DNA of 64,000 bases, taken from NCBI GenBank assembly GCA_963835135.1, contig CAWIEF010000004.1:103945-167944 (forward strand), written 5' to 3'. The notes below the pieces were generated by a model. It saw nothing but the letters and a program-made list of their open reading frames with translations. It did no database searches and was not told where the DNA came from. Both the position numbers and the translations under genes were made by a program. Source of the stretch: JAVVHH01 sp963835135 (GTDB lineage: Bacteria; Pseudomonadota; Alphaproteobacteria; Acetobacterales; Acetobacteraceae). This document shows positions 1-9,133 of the stretch, piece after piece. Every line of letters starts with the position of its first letter. Within the stretch, counting starts at the first letter, position 1.

Positions 1-1109
1 AGCCCGGTCGACGTCACGCCGTCGCTGAAGTCGAACTCGAACGAGAACGGTAGGGTGGCATTGGCGAACAAGTTGAGCGGCACCTTCGACGCGTCGGCGA
101 TGCACCCTGGCTTGAGATTGATCACCGCTTCGAGACCGCCTGTGATCGGCGTTTCTTTATCGAAGTATTCTATTGATAGCTGATTGGTGGAGGTAATCTG
201 CAACGCGCCCGCCCCGGTTCCGTCAACAAGCGACGCCGAACCGCTAGCGTAGCAATTTCCGAACTGGGAAATCTGCAGTACATCGAGGTTGCCAGCCAGC
301 ACCTTGCGGGCATCGAGGTATCTGATCTTCAACGCCGTCAGCGACTCGCCGGAGCCGTTGCCGGTGAACGACAGCGTATAGTCTTGCAACTCCTGCTGAA
401 TGATATCGTTGAAGTTCACCTGCGCCGACGCACCCTTGATGGTAAATAGCGGTTGCTGCGCCGTGGCGATCTGACTGCTCGTCAGTACGTCGGTCTGCCC
501 CGACGTGATGTCGCCCAACGAGGTCGGCACCGTGCGTCCGACGCTGCGCATGAGGTTGGTTTCGCTGCCCGGCACTTTGTCGGTGTGCAAGAGGCCGAGA
601 TTATGGCCGAGTTCGTGGGCGACCGCATCGACCTGCGCCGCCGCGCTCACCACGGCGCCGTTGGATCCGGTCAGACCGTAACCGTAGACCGCCCCGAGTG
701 GACTGGTGAGTGAGTCGACGAAGTAGAGGTTGAGCGTGCCTGCCGCCGCATTCTGCCCGTGGCCTGGGCCGCGGACCAGTTGGTGCGCCTGGTCGGTGGG
801 CGTATTGTCCGAAAAGGTGGTCAGATAGCTTGCATCGTAGAACTTGGTGATCGTGGGCAGGAACGTGAACGCGATGCCCGCCTGTTGCCAAATCGTTTCC
901 GTTACCGCAGCGGTCGGGTTGATCGCGTAATCGTACAGGTTTTGCGTTGGGTTTATGCTGACCGGCGCGCAATGCGTGCTGTTGGCCGCGTTGGTGCCGT
1001 TGCAGACGTCGATCAACTGCACGGTGACATATTCGTTTACTGGCAACGCCAAAGACGCAGTCGGTCCCGACAACAGCAACGATCCAACGATCAACGCGGT
1101 CCTGGGCAC
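1..1109 (-). CDS. Secreted metzincin-type zinc metalloprotease (partial)
   Basis: About 369 residues are visible; the 3' end lies beyond the left edge. The frame has no ATG start. A GTG at 1109 directly follows an in-frame TGA and is preceded by a GGAGTGAGG ribosome-binding site. The first ~22 residues (VPRTALIVGSLLLSGPTASLA) form a signal peptide. Residues 165-175 read HELGHNLGLLH, the HExxHxxGxxH zinc site of metzincins, and NLMRS about ten residues later fits the Met-turn. The C-terminal half resembles an extracellular beta-rich domain. Inference: exported peptidase, perhaps surface-anchored; a C-terminal sorting signal cannot be seen here. No neighbour on the left is visible. Confidence 0.8.
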   Translation of the reverse strand, partial: MPRTALIVGSLLLSGPTASLALPVNEYVTVQLIDVCNGTNAANSTHCAPVSINPTQNLYDYAINPTAAVTETIWQQAGIAFTFLPTITKFYDASYLTTFSDNTPTDQAHQLVRGPGHGQNAAAGTLNLYFVDSLTSPLGAVYGYGLTGSNGAVVSAAAQVDAVAHELGHNLGLLHTDKVPGSETNLMRSVGRTVPTSLGDITSGQTDVLTSSQIATAQQPLFTIKGASAQVNFNDIIQQELQDYTLSFTGNGSGESLTALKIRYLDARKVLAGNLDVLQISQFGNCYASGSASLVDGTGAGALQITSTNQLSIEYFDKETPITGGLEAVINLKPGCIADASKVPLNLFANATLPFSFEFDFSDGVTSTG

Positions 1110-1302
1110 ACCTCACTCCCTCTTGGAGAGGCTTACAGTATCAAACTGATATACTTTGTGCAACGGTCGCGGATTTTTTCGACCATTGTCCTCTCTTTTG
1201 CGACAACTCGGCGCGGGTGATGACGGACAGGTTGGTCCACACACAACTCCGGGAAAACCCGCTACAGGTGAGTGAGACAGAAACACACCGAGGGGAAGCG
1301 CA

Positions 1303-2481
1303 ATGGACGTTTCGGAGTTGGAGGATCTCTCCTACCGGTATTTCGAAAATGATTATCGTTGGTCGCATGGCGTTTTGATCGGGCTGAACAGCGCACCTTG
1401 GGGCGGAGCCGAGATCGGCGAGGTCCATCGGATCGGCCTGCGGTTGCAGGGGCGCGAGGGCGACGACCGGGCTTGGTTCGCCGAGTGGGCGGCGGAAGCG
1501 CGCAAGCTCGAGGAGGCCGGGCGCTCGCGCCTCGCAAGCGGTCACGTGCGGAGCGCCGCGGCGTATCTGCGGCGGGCCGCCAACTATTACCACGTCGGCG
1601 AGCGATTTCTGCAGCCAAAGACGCCGGAGAGCCAGGCCGCATACAAAAGCGGCGTCGAGTGCTTCCGCGAGGCCGCCGGCCTCGTCGGGTCTCCGCGAAT
1701 CGAGCATGTGGAAGTCCCGTATGACGGCGCCAGCCTGCCGGCCATCCTCGTGCATGCCGAGCGAAAAGCGGCCGGCCCGGCACCCGCGATGATCTATTTC
1801 GACGGGTTCGACGTCACCAAGGAAATCCAGTACTTCAAGGGCGTCCCCGATTTGGTCGCGCGCGGGATCGCCTGCCTCATCGTCGACGGGCCCGGCAACG
1901 GCGAGACCATCCGTTTCCGCAACCGTCCGCTGATCGCCGAAACCGAGCTGTACGCCAGCGCCGCGTTCGACTACCTCGCCGCCCGGCCAGAGGTGGATGC
2001 GGGCCGGATCGGCGTGATGGCACTGAGCTTGGGCGGCTACTATGCACCACGAGCCGCCTCACTCGACCAGCGCTTCGCGTGCTGTGTCGCCTGGGGCGCG
2101 CAGTGGGACTACCAGGCGACGTGGCAAGGCCGGTTCGACCGATTGGCGCAGAGCGGCAATCCGTCCCTGTCCGTCCCCTGGCAGCATCTGCTCTGGGTGT
2201 TCGGGGTGGGCACCCGGGACGAAGCCATGCAGCGCCTCGCCGGCTTCAAGCTCGACGGAATCGTGCAGAAGATGACGTGTCCGTTCCTGATGGTGCATGG
2301 AGAGGGCGATGAGCAGATCCCGCTGCCGATCGCGCAACGTTGCTTCGATGCGGTGGGATCGGCCGACAAGACGTTGCGGATCTTCAGCCGTGAGGAAGGT
2401 GGCTACCATCACTGCCAGATCGACAACGTCACGATCGGCATTCATGCCATGTGGGACTGGCTGGAGGAGAAGCTGCTCTAG
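1303..2481 (+). CDS. Alpha/beta hydrolase with N-terminal helical domain (FrsA / dihydroxypseudooxynicotine-hydrolase-like)
   Basis: 392 residues with no signal peptide, so cytoplasmic. Residues ~1-130 are a helical lid-like domain; ~135-390 form the hydrolase core. Landmarks are the DGPGNGE loop (195-201), the nucleophile elbow ALSLGG with S242 (first Gly replaced by Ala), an acid region GEGDEQIP and a late GGYHHC carrying the probable catalytic His. This layout matches hydrolases that cleave C-C or ester/amide bonds in aromatic or N-heterocyclic breakdown. The 3' end overlaps the converging cupin gene by 4 bp. The substrate is unknown; downstream hydrolases and a binding protein suggest a catabolic cluster. 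Confidence 0.8.
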   Translation: MDVSELEDLSYRYFENDYRWSHGVLIGLNSAPWGGAEIGEVHRIGLRLQGREGDDRAWFAEWAAEARKLEEAGRSRLASGHVRSAAAYLRRAANYYHVGERFLQPKTPESQAAYKSGVECFREAAGLVGSPRIEHVEVPYDGASLPAILVHAERKAAGPAPAMIYFDGFDVTKEIQYFKGVPDLVARGIACLIVDGPGNGETIRFRNRPLIAETELYASAAFDYLAARPEVDAGRIGVMALSLGGYYAPRAASLDQRFACCVAWGAQWDYQATWQGRFDRLAQSGNPSLSVPWQHLLWVFGVGTRDEAMQRLAGFKLDGIVQKMTCPFLMVHGEGDEQIPLPIAQRCFDAVGSADKTLRIFSREEGGYHHCQIDNVTIGIHAMWDWLEEKLL

Positions 2482-2885
2482 TACCCCGCAGGATGCAGCC
2501 TGTAATACTCGACGTCTTCCGCCGAATTGACGAACTCGGGATTGGTCGGCCACTCCAGGATTCGGGTTTCCATGTCGGCGCCATATCGAACCCGGAACAG
2601 CAATGACCGGGTGGCGCCGTTGATGTATTCATGGACCTCCCCCGGCGGGTGCACGCAGAACGCACCGGGTTCTACGCCGATGGTCTCGGTGGGCGTGCGC
2701 ATCGTGCCGCCACCCTCGAAGCAGAAATAGATTTCGGTCGCGTTCGGATGGCAGTGGTTGGGGCTGGTCTGGCCCGGCTCCCAGCATGCGACCGTGAAAT
2801 CGCCCGCTCCCATCCGTCCGAGGATGTTCTCAACGTGCTTCTTCGGGTCGAAGCGCTGCTCGGCGGTAAGATTGAACGTGATCAT
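2478..2885 (-). CDS. Small cupin-domain protein
   Basis: 135 residues from ATG 2885, which has GAGG six bases upstream; a GTG at 2900 in the same frame is the alternative start. It is a single beta-barrel cupin: HCHPNATEIYFCFEG supplies the first His/His/Glu metal set and HEYING the last His. The barrel is followed by a short tail. Such single-domain cupins are sugar or amino-acid-derivative isomerases, dioxygenases or binding proteins, so no reaction can be assigned. It converges with the upstream hydrolase (4 bp overlap) and diverges from the CocE-like hydrolase, sharing a ~130 bp intergenic region with it. Confidence 0.8.
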   Translation of the reverse strand: MITFNLTAEQRFDPKKHVENILGRMGAGDFTVACWEPGQTSPNHCHPNATEIYFCFEGGGTMRTPTETIGVEPGAFCVHPPGEVHEYINGATRSLLFRVRYGADMETRILEWPTNPEFVNSAEDVEYYRLHPAGY

Positions 2886-3015
2886 GACGGCCCTCGACAC
2901 TCGATTTTGGCAAAACTCTAGGGGCGCCCGTCCTGCGCCGGCAAGCGCGCCACCGGCCCGGGGCTGATTGACGCGACCAAGGCGCGGCCCAAGAGTGGCA
3001 AAAACACCTGGGAGA

Positions 3016-4782
3016 ATGGTCTTGCGCTACCGCGAAGTCAGCGACATCCGCGACGGCATGCGGATCGACTGGGACATGCCGATCACGATGGATGACGGCC
3101 TCGTGCTGCGCTGTGACATCTACCGGCCGATCGCGGACGGGCACTACCCCGTTCTGATGACCTACGGCCCCTACGGCAAGTGGCTGCATTTCTCGCACGA
3201 TCTGTACGCGTTCCAGTGGAACCTGATGTGCCGCAATCACCCGGACGTTCCAGCGAACTCCACCAACAAATACCAGAGTTGGGAAGTCGTGGATCCCGAG
3301 AAATGGGTGCCTGACGGGTATGTCGTCATTCGCGTGGACAGCCGGGGCGCGGGCCGGTCGCCAGGCATCATCGACATCTGGTCGCGGCGCGAGGCGCAGG
3401 ATCTGGCGGCGTGCGTCGAATGGGCGGGTACCCAGTCATGGTCGAACGGCAAGGTGGGGCTGAACGGCATCTCCTACTATGCCGAGAACCAGTGGCAAGT
3501 CGCCGCAATGCAGCCCAAGCACCTGGCGGCGATCTGCACGTGGGAGGGCGCCGCCGATTTCTATCGCGACATGGCGCATCACGGCGGCATCTTTTGTAAC
3601 GGCTTCGCCCGCGATTGGTCCCAAGGCCAAGTGTTCACCGTGCAGAACGGCCGCGGCACGCGCGGCTTCCGCAGCAGCATGACCGGCGGCTGGGTGTCCG
3701 GCCCGGAAACGCTGACCGACGAGGAACTCGGGGCCAATCGGCATGACTTCGGCAGCGAGTGCCTGGCTGCCAAGCTCGACACCGACGCGTTCTGGCAATC
3801 GCGCATGCCGGATTGGACCCGGGTGAAGGTGCCCCTCCTGTCCACCGCGAACTGGGGCGGACAAGGCCTACATCCCCGCGGCAATTTCGAGGGGTTCGTC
3901 CGCTCGGCCAGTGAACATAAATGGCTCGAGGTGCACGGCCTAGAGCATTGGAGCGAGTTCTACACCGATTACGGCGTAGACCTGCAGAAGCGCTTTTTCG
4001 GTCATTTCCTCAAAGGTGAGGAGACAGGCTGGCTGAGCCAGCCCAAGGTCTTTTTGCAGGTGCGGCACCCCGGCGAGCGGTTCGTCGCCCGCGCCGAGAC
4101 GGCCTGGCCGCTCGCCGACACGGTGTGGACGAAGTATTTCCTCGACCCGGCCACACTGTCGCTCGGCGCTGACACCGCTGCGGCGGCGAGCGTCACCTAT
4201 GCGGGAATGGGCGACGGCGTGACTTTCCTCTCCCAGCCACTGCCGGAGGAGACTGAGATCACCGGGCCGATCGCGGCCAAGCTGTTCGTGTCCTCGGCCA
4301 CAGAGGACGCGGATCTGTTCCTGGTCGTGCGGGTGTTCGCACCCGACATGAAGGAGGTCGTGTTCCACGGCGCGCTCGACCCGCACACGCCGGTCGCGCA
4401 AGGCTGGCTGCGCGTGTCGCATCGCAAGCTCGATCCGGTGTTGACGTTGCCGTATCGGCCGTACCACAGCCACGACGAGATCCAGAAGCTCACGCCCCAA
4501 ACGGTCTACGAAGTGGACGTGGAAGTCTGGCCGACCTGCATCGTCGTCCCCGTCGGGCATCGGCTCGGTTTGACCGTCCGCGGCAAGGATTACGTCTATG
4601 GCGGAGACGTTGCGCCGTCGGAACACAAGACAGCCAAGCCCTGGACCGGTGTCGCCCTGTTCCGCCACGACGACCCGGCCGACCGGCCGCCGAGCGTCTT
4701 CGGCGGCGAGGTGACGCTGCACGCCGGCCCGGAACGCCAGCCGTTCCTGCTGCTGCCCATCATTCCGAAGCGCTCGGCATGA
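3016..4782 (+). CDS. CocE/NonD family hydrolase (X-Pro dipeptidyl-peptidase S15-like)
   Basis: About 588 residues from ATG 3016; an upstream TTG at 2968 would add 16 residues and neither start has a convincing ribosome-binding site. The N-terminal alpha/beta-hydrolase core has DSRGAGRSPG and the nucleophile elbow GLNGISYYAEN. An inserted helical cap and the ANWGGQGLHPRGNFEG and GLEHWSEFYTDYG stretches follow, the latter probably holding the catalytic His. Residues from ~390 form the jelly-roll C-terminal domain typical of S15/CocE proteins. Family members cleave esters or amides such as cocaine-type esters and acyl-amino acids. Stop and next start overlap as ATGA, so it is co-translated with the following hydrolase. 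Confidence 0.85.
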   Translation: MVLRYREVSDIRDGMRIDWDMPITMDDGLVLRCDIYRPIADGHYPVLMTYGPYGKWLHFSHDLYAFQWNLMCRNHPDVPANSTNKYQSWEVVDPEKWVPDGYVVIRVDSRGAGRSPGIIDIWSRREAQDLAACVEWAGTQSWSNGKVGLNGISYYAENQWQVAAMQPKHLAAICTWEGAADFYRDMAHHGGIFCNGFARDWSQGQVFTVQNGRGTRGFRSSMTGGWVSGPETLTDEELGANRHDFGSECLAAKLDTDAFWQSRMPDWTRVKVPLLSTANWGGQGLHPRGNFEGFVRSASEHKWLEVHGLEHWSEFYTDYGVDLQKRFFGHFLKGEETGWLSQPKVFLQVRHPGERFVARAETAWPLADTVWTKYFLDPATLSLGADTAAAASVTYAGMGDGVTFLSQPLPEETEITGPIAAKLFVSSATEDADLFLVVRVFAPDMKEVVFHGALDPHTPVAQGWLRVSHRKLDPVLTLPYRPYHSHDEIQKLTPQTVYEVDVEVWPTCIVVPVGHRLGLTVRGKDYVYGGDVAPSEHKTAKPWTGVALFRHDDPADRPPSVFGGEVTLHAGPERQPFLLLPIIPKRSA

Positions 4783-5606
4783 GAATTGAACTCGTCTCGA
4801 TCGCGACCGGGACGGAGCCGCTGACGGGCCTGTTCTACGAGCCGGACCAAGGCCCGATCCAGGTGGCCGCATTGCTGATGCACGGCAACTGCCACAACTT
4901 CTACACCGGGCCGAGCCGGTTCTTGCCGGAGCATTTGCTCGCCCGGGGCATCGCCTGCCTCGCCTTCAACCGGCGTGGTCACGACATGGTGTCGTCGTCG
5001 TCTGGCCGGGAGGTCGGTGGCGGGTCGTTCCAACTCGCCAGCGAGAGCGTCGCCGACAACCGCGCCGCGAGCGACTGGCTGGCGGCCCGCGGCTACCTGA
5101 GGCCGGCCGTCATCGGCCACAGCAACGGGGGCATGCTGGCCGCACAGCATTGCGGCGACGACTACGGCCAGCCCCGCGCCCTGGTGTTGATGTCGGCGCA
5201 TTGCGGCGGAACCAAGAACGTTCCTCTCATGAGCGAGGCTGGGTTGTTCGCCGGCGATCAACTCGCCGCATTGACGGCCCAGGCCGAAGCGATGGTCCGG
5301 GCGGGCCGTGGCCTCGAGCTGATGCTGCTTCCCGGCTGGTGGTGGGTCATCAGCGCAGCCAGCTTCCTCGATCGGGTGCATCATACACCGGATACGCTCG
5401 CCAATGCGGCCCGTATCCGTTGCCCCGCGCTCTATCTCCGCGGCGATCGGGAGCATGCCGAATCCTACCCGGCCGAAGCGTTCGCCGCGGCGTCCAACGG
5501 GCTCTGCGAGGCGCGGATCCTGCGCGAGTGCGATCACTTCTATACCGGCCAAGAGGACGACGTCGCGACTCTGGTGGCGGATTGGGTAGTCGCGCATTCG
5601 AATTGA
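4779..5606 (+). CDS. Alpha/beta hydrolase (serine aminopeptidase-like)
   Basis: 275 residues, cytoplasmic. The start ATG overlaps the CocE-like gene's stop (ATGA), indicating translational coupling. Motifs: oxyanion region LLMHGNCHNF (~32-41), nucleophile elbow GHSNGG with S115, acid in RGDREHAES and a late CDHFYTG holding the likely catalytic His. The short size and absence of a large cap fit monoacylglycerol-lipase or serine-aminopeptidase S33-like enzymes. With the upstream CocE-like protein and downstream binding protein it probably takes part in breaking down one imported ester or amide. The actual substrate cannot be read from the sequence. Confidence 0.82.
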   Translation: MRIELVSIATGTEPLTGLFYEPDQGPIQVAALLMHGNCHNFYTGPSRFLPEHLLARGIACLAFNRRGHDMVSSSSGREVGGGSFQLASESVADNRAASDWLAARGYLRPAVIGHSNGGMLAAQHCGDDYGQPRALVLMSAHCGGTKNVPLMSEAGLFAGDQLAALTAQAEAMVRAGRGLELMLLPGWWWVISAASFLDRVHHTPDTLANAARIRCPALYLRGDREHAESYPAEAFAAASNGLCEARILRECDHFYTGQEDDVATLVADWVVAHSN

Positions 5607-5678
5607 CGCCACGCAGCGCCCCGTGTTCAGCTTTGTGCAACGAGAAGATGGGTCGAACGCGACCCGGCGGGAGCGGGA

Positions 5679-6941
5679 ATGGCCACAGACAAGAGCGATG
5701 TCGGCATGGTTGCACGGCGCCCATTTCTCACGGGCGTGACGGCGGCGAGTTTTCTCGGGACGCGGGCGCGCGCAGCTGCCGGCGACCCTATCCGCATCGG
5801 TTTCCTCACCGCGTTGACCGGGCCGCTCGCCAGTGGCGGGATCCAGATGCAGCGGGGCCTGGCCATCTACCTGAAGGAGCGGGGCAACAAGCTGGCGGGC
5901 CGGCCCGTTGAGGTGTTCACCGCCGACACCAACGGGCTTCCCGCCATGGCGCGCAACAAGACGGTCGAGCTCGCCGAGCGGAACCAGGTCGACGTCATCG
6001 TCGGGCCGCTGGGGGCCAACGAGGCGCTGGCGATCGATGACTACATCCGGGCGCGGAAACTGCCCACCGTCGCCGTTGCCGCCGCCGAGGACATGACGCA
6101 GCGCCTGGCCAATCCGTGGTTCGTGCGGGCGACGTCCAGCTCGGCTCAATGCAGCTATCCGATGGCCGATTATTGCCGCAAGGAACTTGGCTACAAGCGG
6201 ATGGCGACCTTGGGAGAGGACAACGCCTACGGTCATGAACAGGTCGCCGGGTTCCAGCGGCTGTTCGAGGACGATGGCGGGCGGATCGTCCAGAAGCTGT
6301 TTCCGGCGCTGAACGCGATCGACTACGCGACCTATATCGCGCAGATCAAGCCGAACGTGGACGCCATCTACATGGCGCTGGCCGGATCGAACGGCTTCCG
6401 GTTCTTCAAGCAGGCGCAGGAATACGGGTTCGGCGACCAGGTGAAGATGGTCGGCGGCATGACGATGGTCGATGAGAGCACGCTCGAGCAGATGGGCCCG
6501 GCCGCGATCGGCATGCTCTCCGCCTGCTGGTACTCCGCCCAACTCGACAACCCGGCCAACCTGAAACTCGTCGCGGCGATGAAGCAAGACTACGGCGCCG
6601 TGCCGGGCTTCTACGCTGCGGCCAGCAACACCTGCATGGCCGTGCTGGACCACGCGCTGCAAGCCGTGGCCGGTGTCACGGAGGACCGCGAACGGCTGAT
6701 GCAAGCGCTGAGAGCCGCGGTCGTGCCGGACACGGTACGCGGTCCCGTGAAATTCGACGAATACGGTAACGTCGTCGGCGACGTCTATATTCGCAGGGTG
6801 GAACGAAAGAACGGTCAGCTCGTCAATACGGTGATCAAGACCTACCCCCATGTCAGCCAATTCTGGACGTGGGCTGCCAAGGACTTCCTGTCGCATCCGG
6901 TGTATGGCCGCGACGAACCGCCGGCCCGTTACTTGGAGTGA
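5679..6941 (+). CDS. ABC transporter substrate-binding protein, branched-chain amino acid (LivK / Peripla_BP_6) type
   Basis: 420 residues. The N-terminus carries a Tat-like signal, ARRPFLTGVTAASFLG, with predicted cleavage after RARAAA. The mature protein opens with DPIRIGFLTALTGPLASGG, the hallmark start of LivK/AmiC-type periplasmic receptors, and continues through two lobes, including EDNAYGHEQVAGFQ. No LivHMGF permease or ATPase genes lie nearby, so it is an orphan receptor, perhaps using a transporter encoded elsewhere. It follows the hydrolase pair by 72 bp on the same strand and probably shares their transcript. Ligands in this family include amino acids, amides, urea and aromatic acids. 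Confidence 0.85.
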   Translation: MATDKSDVGMVARRPFLTGVTAASFLGTRARAAAGDPIRIGFLTALTGPLASGGIQMQRGLAIYLKERGNKLAGRPVEVFTADTNGLPAMARNKTVELAERNQVDVIVGPLGANEALAIDDYIRARKLPTVAVAAAEDMTQRLANPWFVRATSSSAQCSYPMADYCRKELGYKRMATLGEDNAYGHEQVAGFQRLFEDDGGRIVQKLFPALNAIDYATYIAQIKPNVDAIYMALAGSNGFRFFKQAQEYGFGDQVKMVGGMTMVDESTLEQMGPAAIGMLSACWYSAQLDNPANLKLVAAMKQDYGAVPGFYAAASNTCMAVLDHALQAVAGVTEDRERLMQALRAAVVPDTVRGPVKFDEYGNVVGDVYIRRVERKNGQLVNTVIKTYPHVSQFWTWAAKDFLSHPVYGRDEPPARYLE

Positions 6942-6957
6942 GTGGCCTCTTGAGAGT

Positions 6958-6984
6958 GCGGCGCCGCTTCAGTCGAGGCGCCGC
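6958..6984. terminator. GC-rich hairpin at a convergent gene junction
   Basis: GCGGCGCC (6958-6965) pairs exactly with GGCGCCGC (6977-6984) around an 11-base loop. It lies between the end of the LivK-type gene and the stop codon of the converging dehydrogenase gene, which it overlaps. No T-tract follows, so a bidirectional terminator role is inference. Confidence 0.4.
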
Positions 6985-7838
6985 CGCCTGAGTTCGCGGA
7001 AGACGACGCTGTTATCCAAATCCCCGTCCCCGGCAGCGACGCAGGCCTCGAGAACGGCGGCGTGGACCGCCTCGAGCGGCAACTCCTGCCCATGGCGGGC
7101 TGCCAAATCGAGGATCAGGCGGGCATCCTTGAGCGTCTGCCGCGCCCGGCCTTGCGGCGCGAAATCGCCGTGAGCCATTTTCGCGCCCTTGGTGTCCATC
7201 ACCTGGGAGTATGCCGCCGACTGCTGGGCCACGGTCAGGAACGCCGCCGGGTTCATGCCGAGACGTTCGGCGAAGGCCATGCCCTCGGCCAGCGCCAGGC
7301 GGTTGAGGCCCAGCACAAGGTTGATCGCCAGCTTGCCCCGATTGCCGTCGCCGCACCGCCCGACATGGTGGCTGGTGGCGAACAACGCGCGCAGCACGGC
7401 GGCGGCCGCCTCCATATGCAGCTTGTCGCCGCCGATCAACGCGACGCCGTCCCCTTGGCGAACTTGCTCGCTGGTGCCGGAGATCGGGGCCTCGAGGAAG
7501 CGCAAGCCGCTTGCCGCAGCCCGGTCCGCCAGCGCGGCGATCGCGTCCGGATCGCAGGTGCTCGTGCATAGGACGAGCGGTCGGCTGCCTCGGGTCGCCG
7601 GCACCAGGCTCTGCTCGACGACCTCCTCCACCTGCGCGGTATCGAACAGCGCCAGGACGATGCAGTCGCATGTCCGCGCCATGACGGCGGGACCAGCCAG
7701 GACGGCACCGCCGGACTCTGCGGCCGCACGCTTTTCAGGGTCGATGTCATGCGCCATCACCGGGAACCCGGCGAGCCGAAGCCGGCTCAGCAGCACGCTG
7801 CCCATCAGGCCGAGGCCGATCACGCCAACAGGGTGCAT
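6969..7838 (-). CDS. NAD(P)-dependent 3-hydroxyisobutyrate-dehydrogenase-family oxidoreductase
   Basis: 289 residues. The N-terminal Rossmann fold starts immediately with GVIGLGLMGSVLLSRL (GxGxxG) and AHDIDPEKRAA. The central substrate loop LRFLEAPISGTSEQVRQG matches the DAPVSGG-type signature, and GNRGKLAINLVLG contains the catalytic Lys of the family. The all-helical C-terminal domain is complete, so length is normal (~290). Members oxidise 3-hydroxyisobutyrate, tartronate semialdehyde, 2-hydroxymethylglutarate and similar beta-hydroxyacids. It converges with the LivK-type gene and is divergent from the Gfo/Idh/MocA gene. A second paralogue lies at 13928-14791. Confidence 0.87.
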   Translation of the reverse strand: MHPVGVIGLGLMGSVLLSRLRLAGFPVMAHDIDPEKRAAAESGGAVLAGPAVMARTCDCIVLALFDTAQVEEVVEQSLVPATRGSRPLVLCTSTCDPDAIAALADRAAASGLRFLEAPISGTSEQVRQGDGVALIGGDKLHMEAAAAVLRALFATSHHVGRCGDGNRGKLAINLVLGLNRLALAEGMAFAERLGMNPAAFLTVAQQSAAYSQVMDTKGAKMAHGDFAPQGRARQTLKDARLILDLAARHGQELPLEAVHAAVLEACVAAGDGDLDNSVVFRELRRRRLD

Positions 7839-7944
7839 TGCCGCTCCGCTCCTTGTTGCGCGGGCGCTCCCGTCGCATGCTGCGGGCTCAAGTTAAATAG
7901 CCGGCGTCCTCGTGTCGCGGCGAAACTTCAAGCGGAGGACACCC

Positions 7945-9042
7945 TTGGCCCGACATACCGAAGTGGCAGTAATCGGCACCGGCTGGTGCGGTGGGATCCG
8001 GGCCGAGACCTTGGCGCGCTCGGCCCTGGTCGACCGGCTGCACATCTGTGAGATCCGCCCGGACCGGCTGGCCGAAATGGCGGCGCTTACCAAGCCCGCC
8101 ACGGCGACGGCCGACTATCAGGAGATCGTGGCGAACGAAGCCATCGACGTCGTCTACATCTCAACGACGCCGGAACCCACGCATTTCCCGATTGCTCGCG
8201 ACTGCCTGCGCGCCGGCAAGCACGTGTTGCTGGAAAAGCCGATCGCAATGGAGTTCTGGGAGGCGGACCAGCTCATCGCCATCGCCAAGGAGAAGGGCGT
8301 CAAGTTCACCATCGGCTATTCGCAGCGGTTCAACCCGAAGGTGGCCTATGCCAAGAAGAAGATCACCGACGGCACGCTGGGCCGGGTCGTTAGCGTGATG
8401 GTGAGCCGGCACCTGTCGCGCTCGCTGGGCAAGAAGATTGCGTCGCGCGTGCGGATGTCGCCGGCCGCGATGGAATCGACCCACGACCTCGACCTAGTGT
8501 TCTGGCTGCTCGAGCCAGCCAAGCCGATCAAGGTGTACTCGCAGGGCGGCTACGGCTTCATGAAGCCGATCAACGGCTCCTACGACGTGATGTGGTCCAC
8601 GGTTACGATGGATGACGATACGCTCGTGGTGATCGGCGGCGGCTGGAACCTGCCGCCTTCCTACCCGAATTTTTGCGCGACCTGGATCGAGATCACGGGC
8701 ACCGAAGGCTCGCTGTTCCTCGACGACACGCATCGCGATCATTGGCTGAACACCGTCAAGGACGGCACGCAATACCCGATGTCGACGATGCCCGGCGAAC
8801 AGGTGGATCACGTGTTCGCTGGCCAGATGGGGCCGGAGACCATCCATTTCCTCGAGTCCGTGCTGCTGGACCGGGCGCCGATGGTCTCGCCGGAGCACGC
8901 CCGCACGGTCATGTCGGCCTACACCGCGGCCGATTTGTCGGCGGCGACCGGGGAGCCGGTCGGGCTGCCGTTGTCCAATGCCAGCATGGCCGCGATCGCC
9001 GACATGAAGGCCGCGGACTTGAAGCTGGCCAAGGCGAGCTGA
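7945..9042 (+). CDS. Gfo/Idh/MocA family oxidoreductase
   Basis: 365 residues from TTG 7945; GCGGAGGAC six bases upstream strongly favours this start over an in-frame GTG at 7912 that lacks a ribosome-binding site. The Rossmann domain begins VAVIGTGWCGG. EKPIAMEFWEADQLI holds the conserved EKP motif, and SATHDLD-like STHDLDLVFWL lies in the C-terminal alpha/beta domain. Family enzymes use NAD(P) to oxidise or reduce sugars, inositols and related polyols. It stands ~90 bp upstream of the nitrate/sulfonate-type ABC operon on the same strand and may act on that transporter's substrate or a product of it. The substrate is unknown. Confidence 0.85.
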   Translation: MARHTEVAVIGTGWCGGIRAETLARSALVDRLHICEIRPDRLAEMAALTKPATATADYQEIVANEAIDVVYISTTPEPTHFPIARDCLRAGKHVLLEKPIAMEFWEADQLIAIAKEKGVKFTIGYSQRFNPKVAYAKKKITDGTLGRVVSVMVSRHLSRSLGKKIASRVRMSPAAMESTHDLDLVFWLLEPAKPIKVYSQGGYGFMKPINGSYDVMWSTVTMDDDTLVVIGGGWNLPPSYPNFCATWIEITGTEGSLFLDDTHRDHWLNTVKDGTQYPMSTMPGEQVDHVFAGQMGPETIHFLESVLLDRAPMVSPEHARTVMSAYTAADLSAATGEPVGLPLSNASMAAIADMKAADLKLAKAS

Positions 9043-9133
9043 CGCGCGGAAAATTCGCCTCGCAGCCAAGGCGATGCTGCATTATCGTCGCCATTAGTGA
9101 TCGCCCGCATAATAGGGCGACGGAGGATCAGCA

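Noticed and set aside
601..1116. 171-residue minus-strand frame at the left edge
   Set aside because: It is Arg-rich and is out of frame with the metzincin gene, whose HExxH motif, signal peptide and ribosome-binding site identify the true frame.
4596..6896. 766-residue open frame on the minus strand
   Set aside because: Antiparallel to three well-supported genes; composition (His/Arg/Gly/Val-rich) is that of a high-GC shadow frame.
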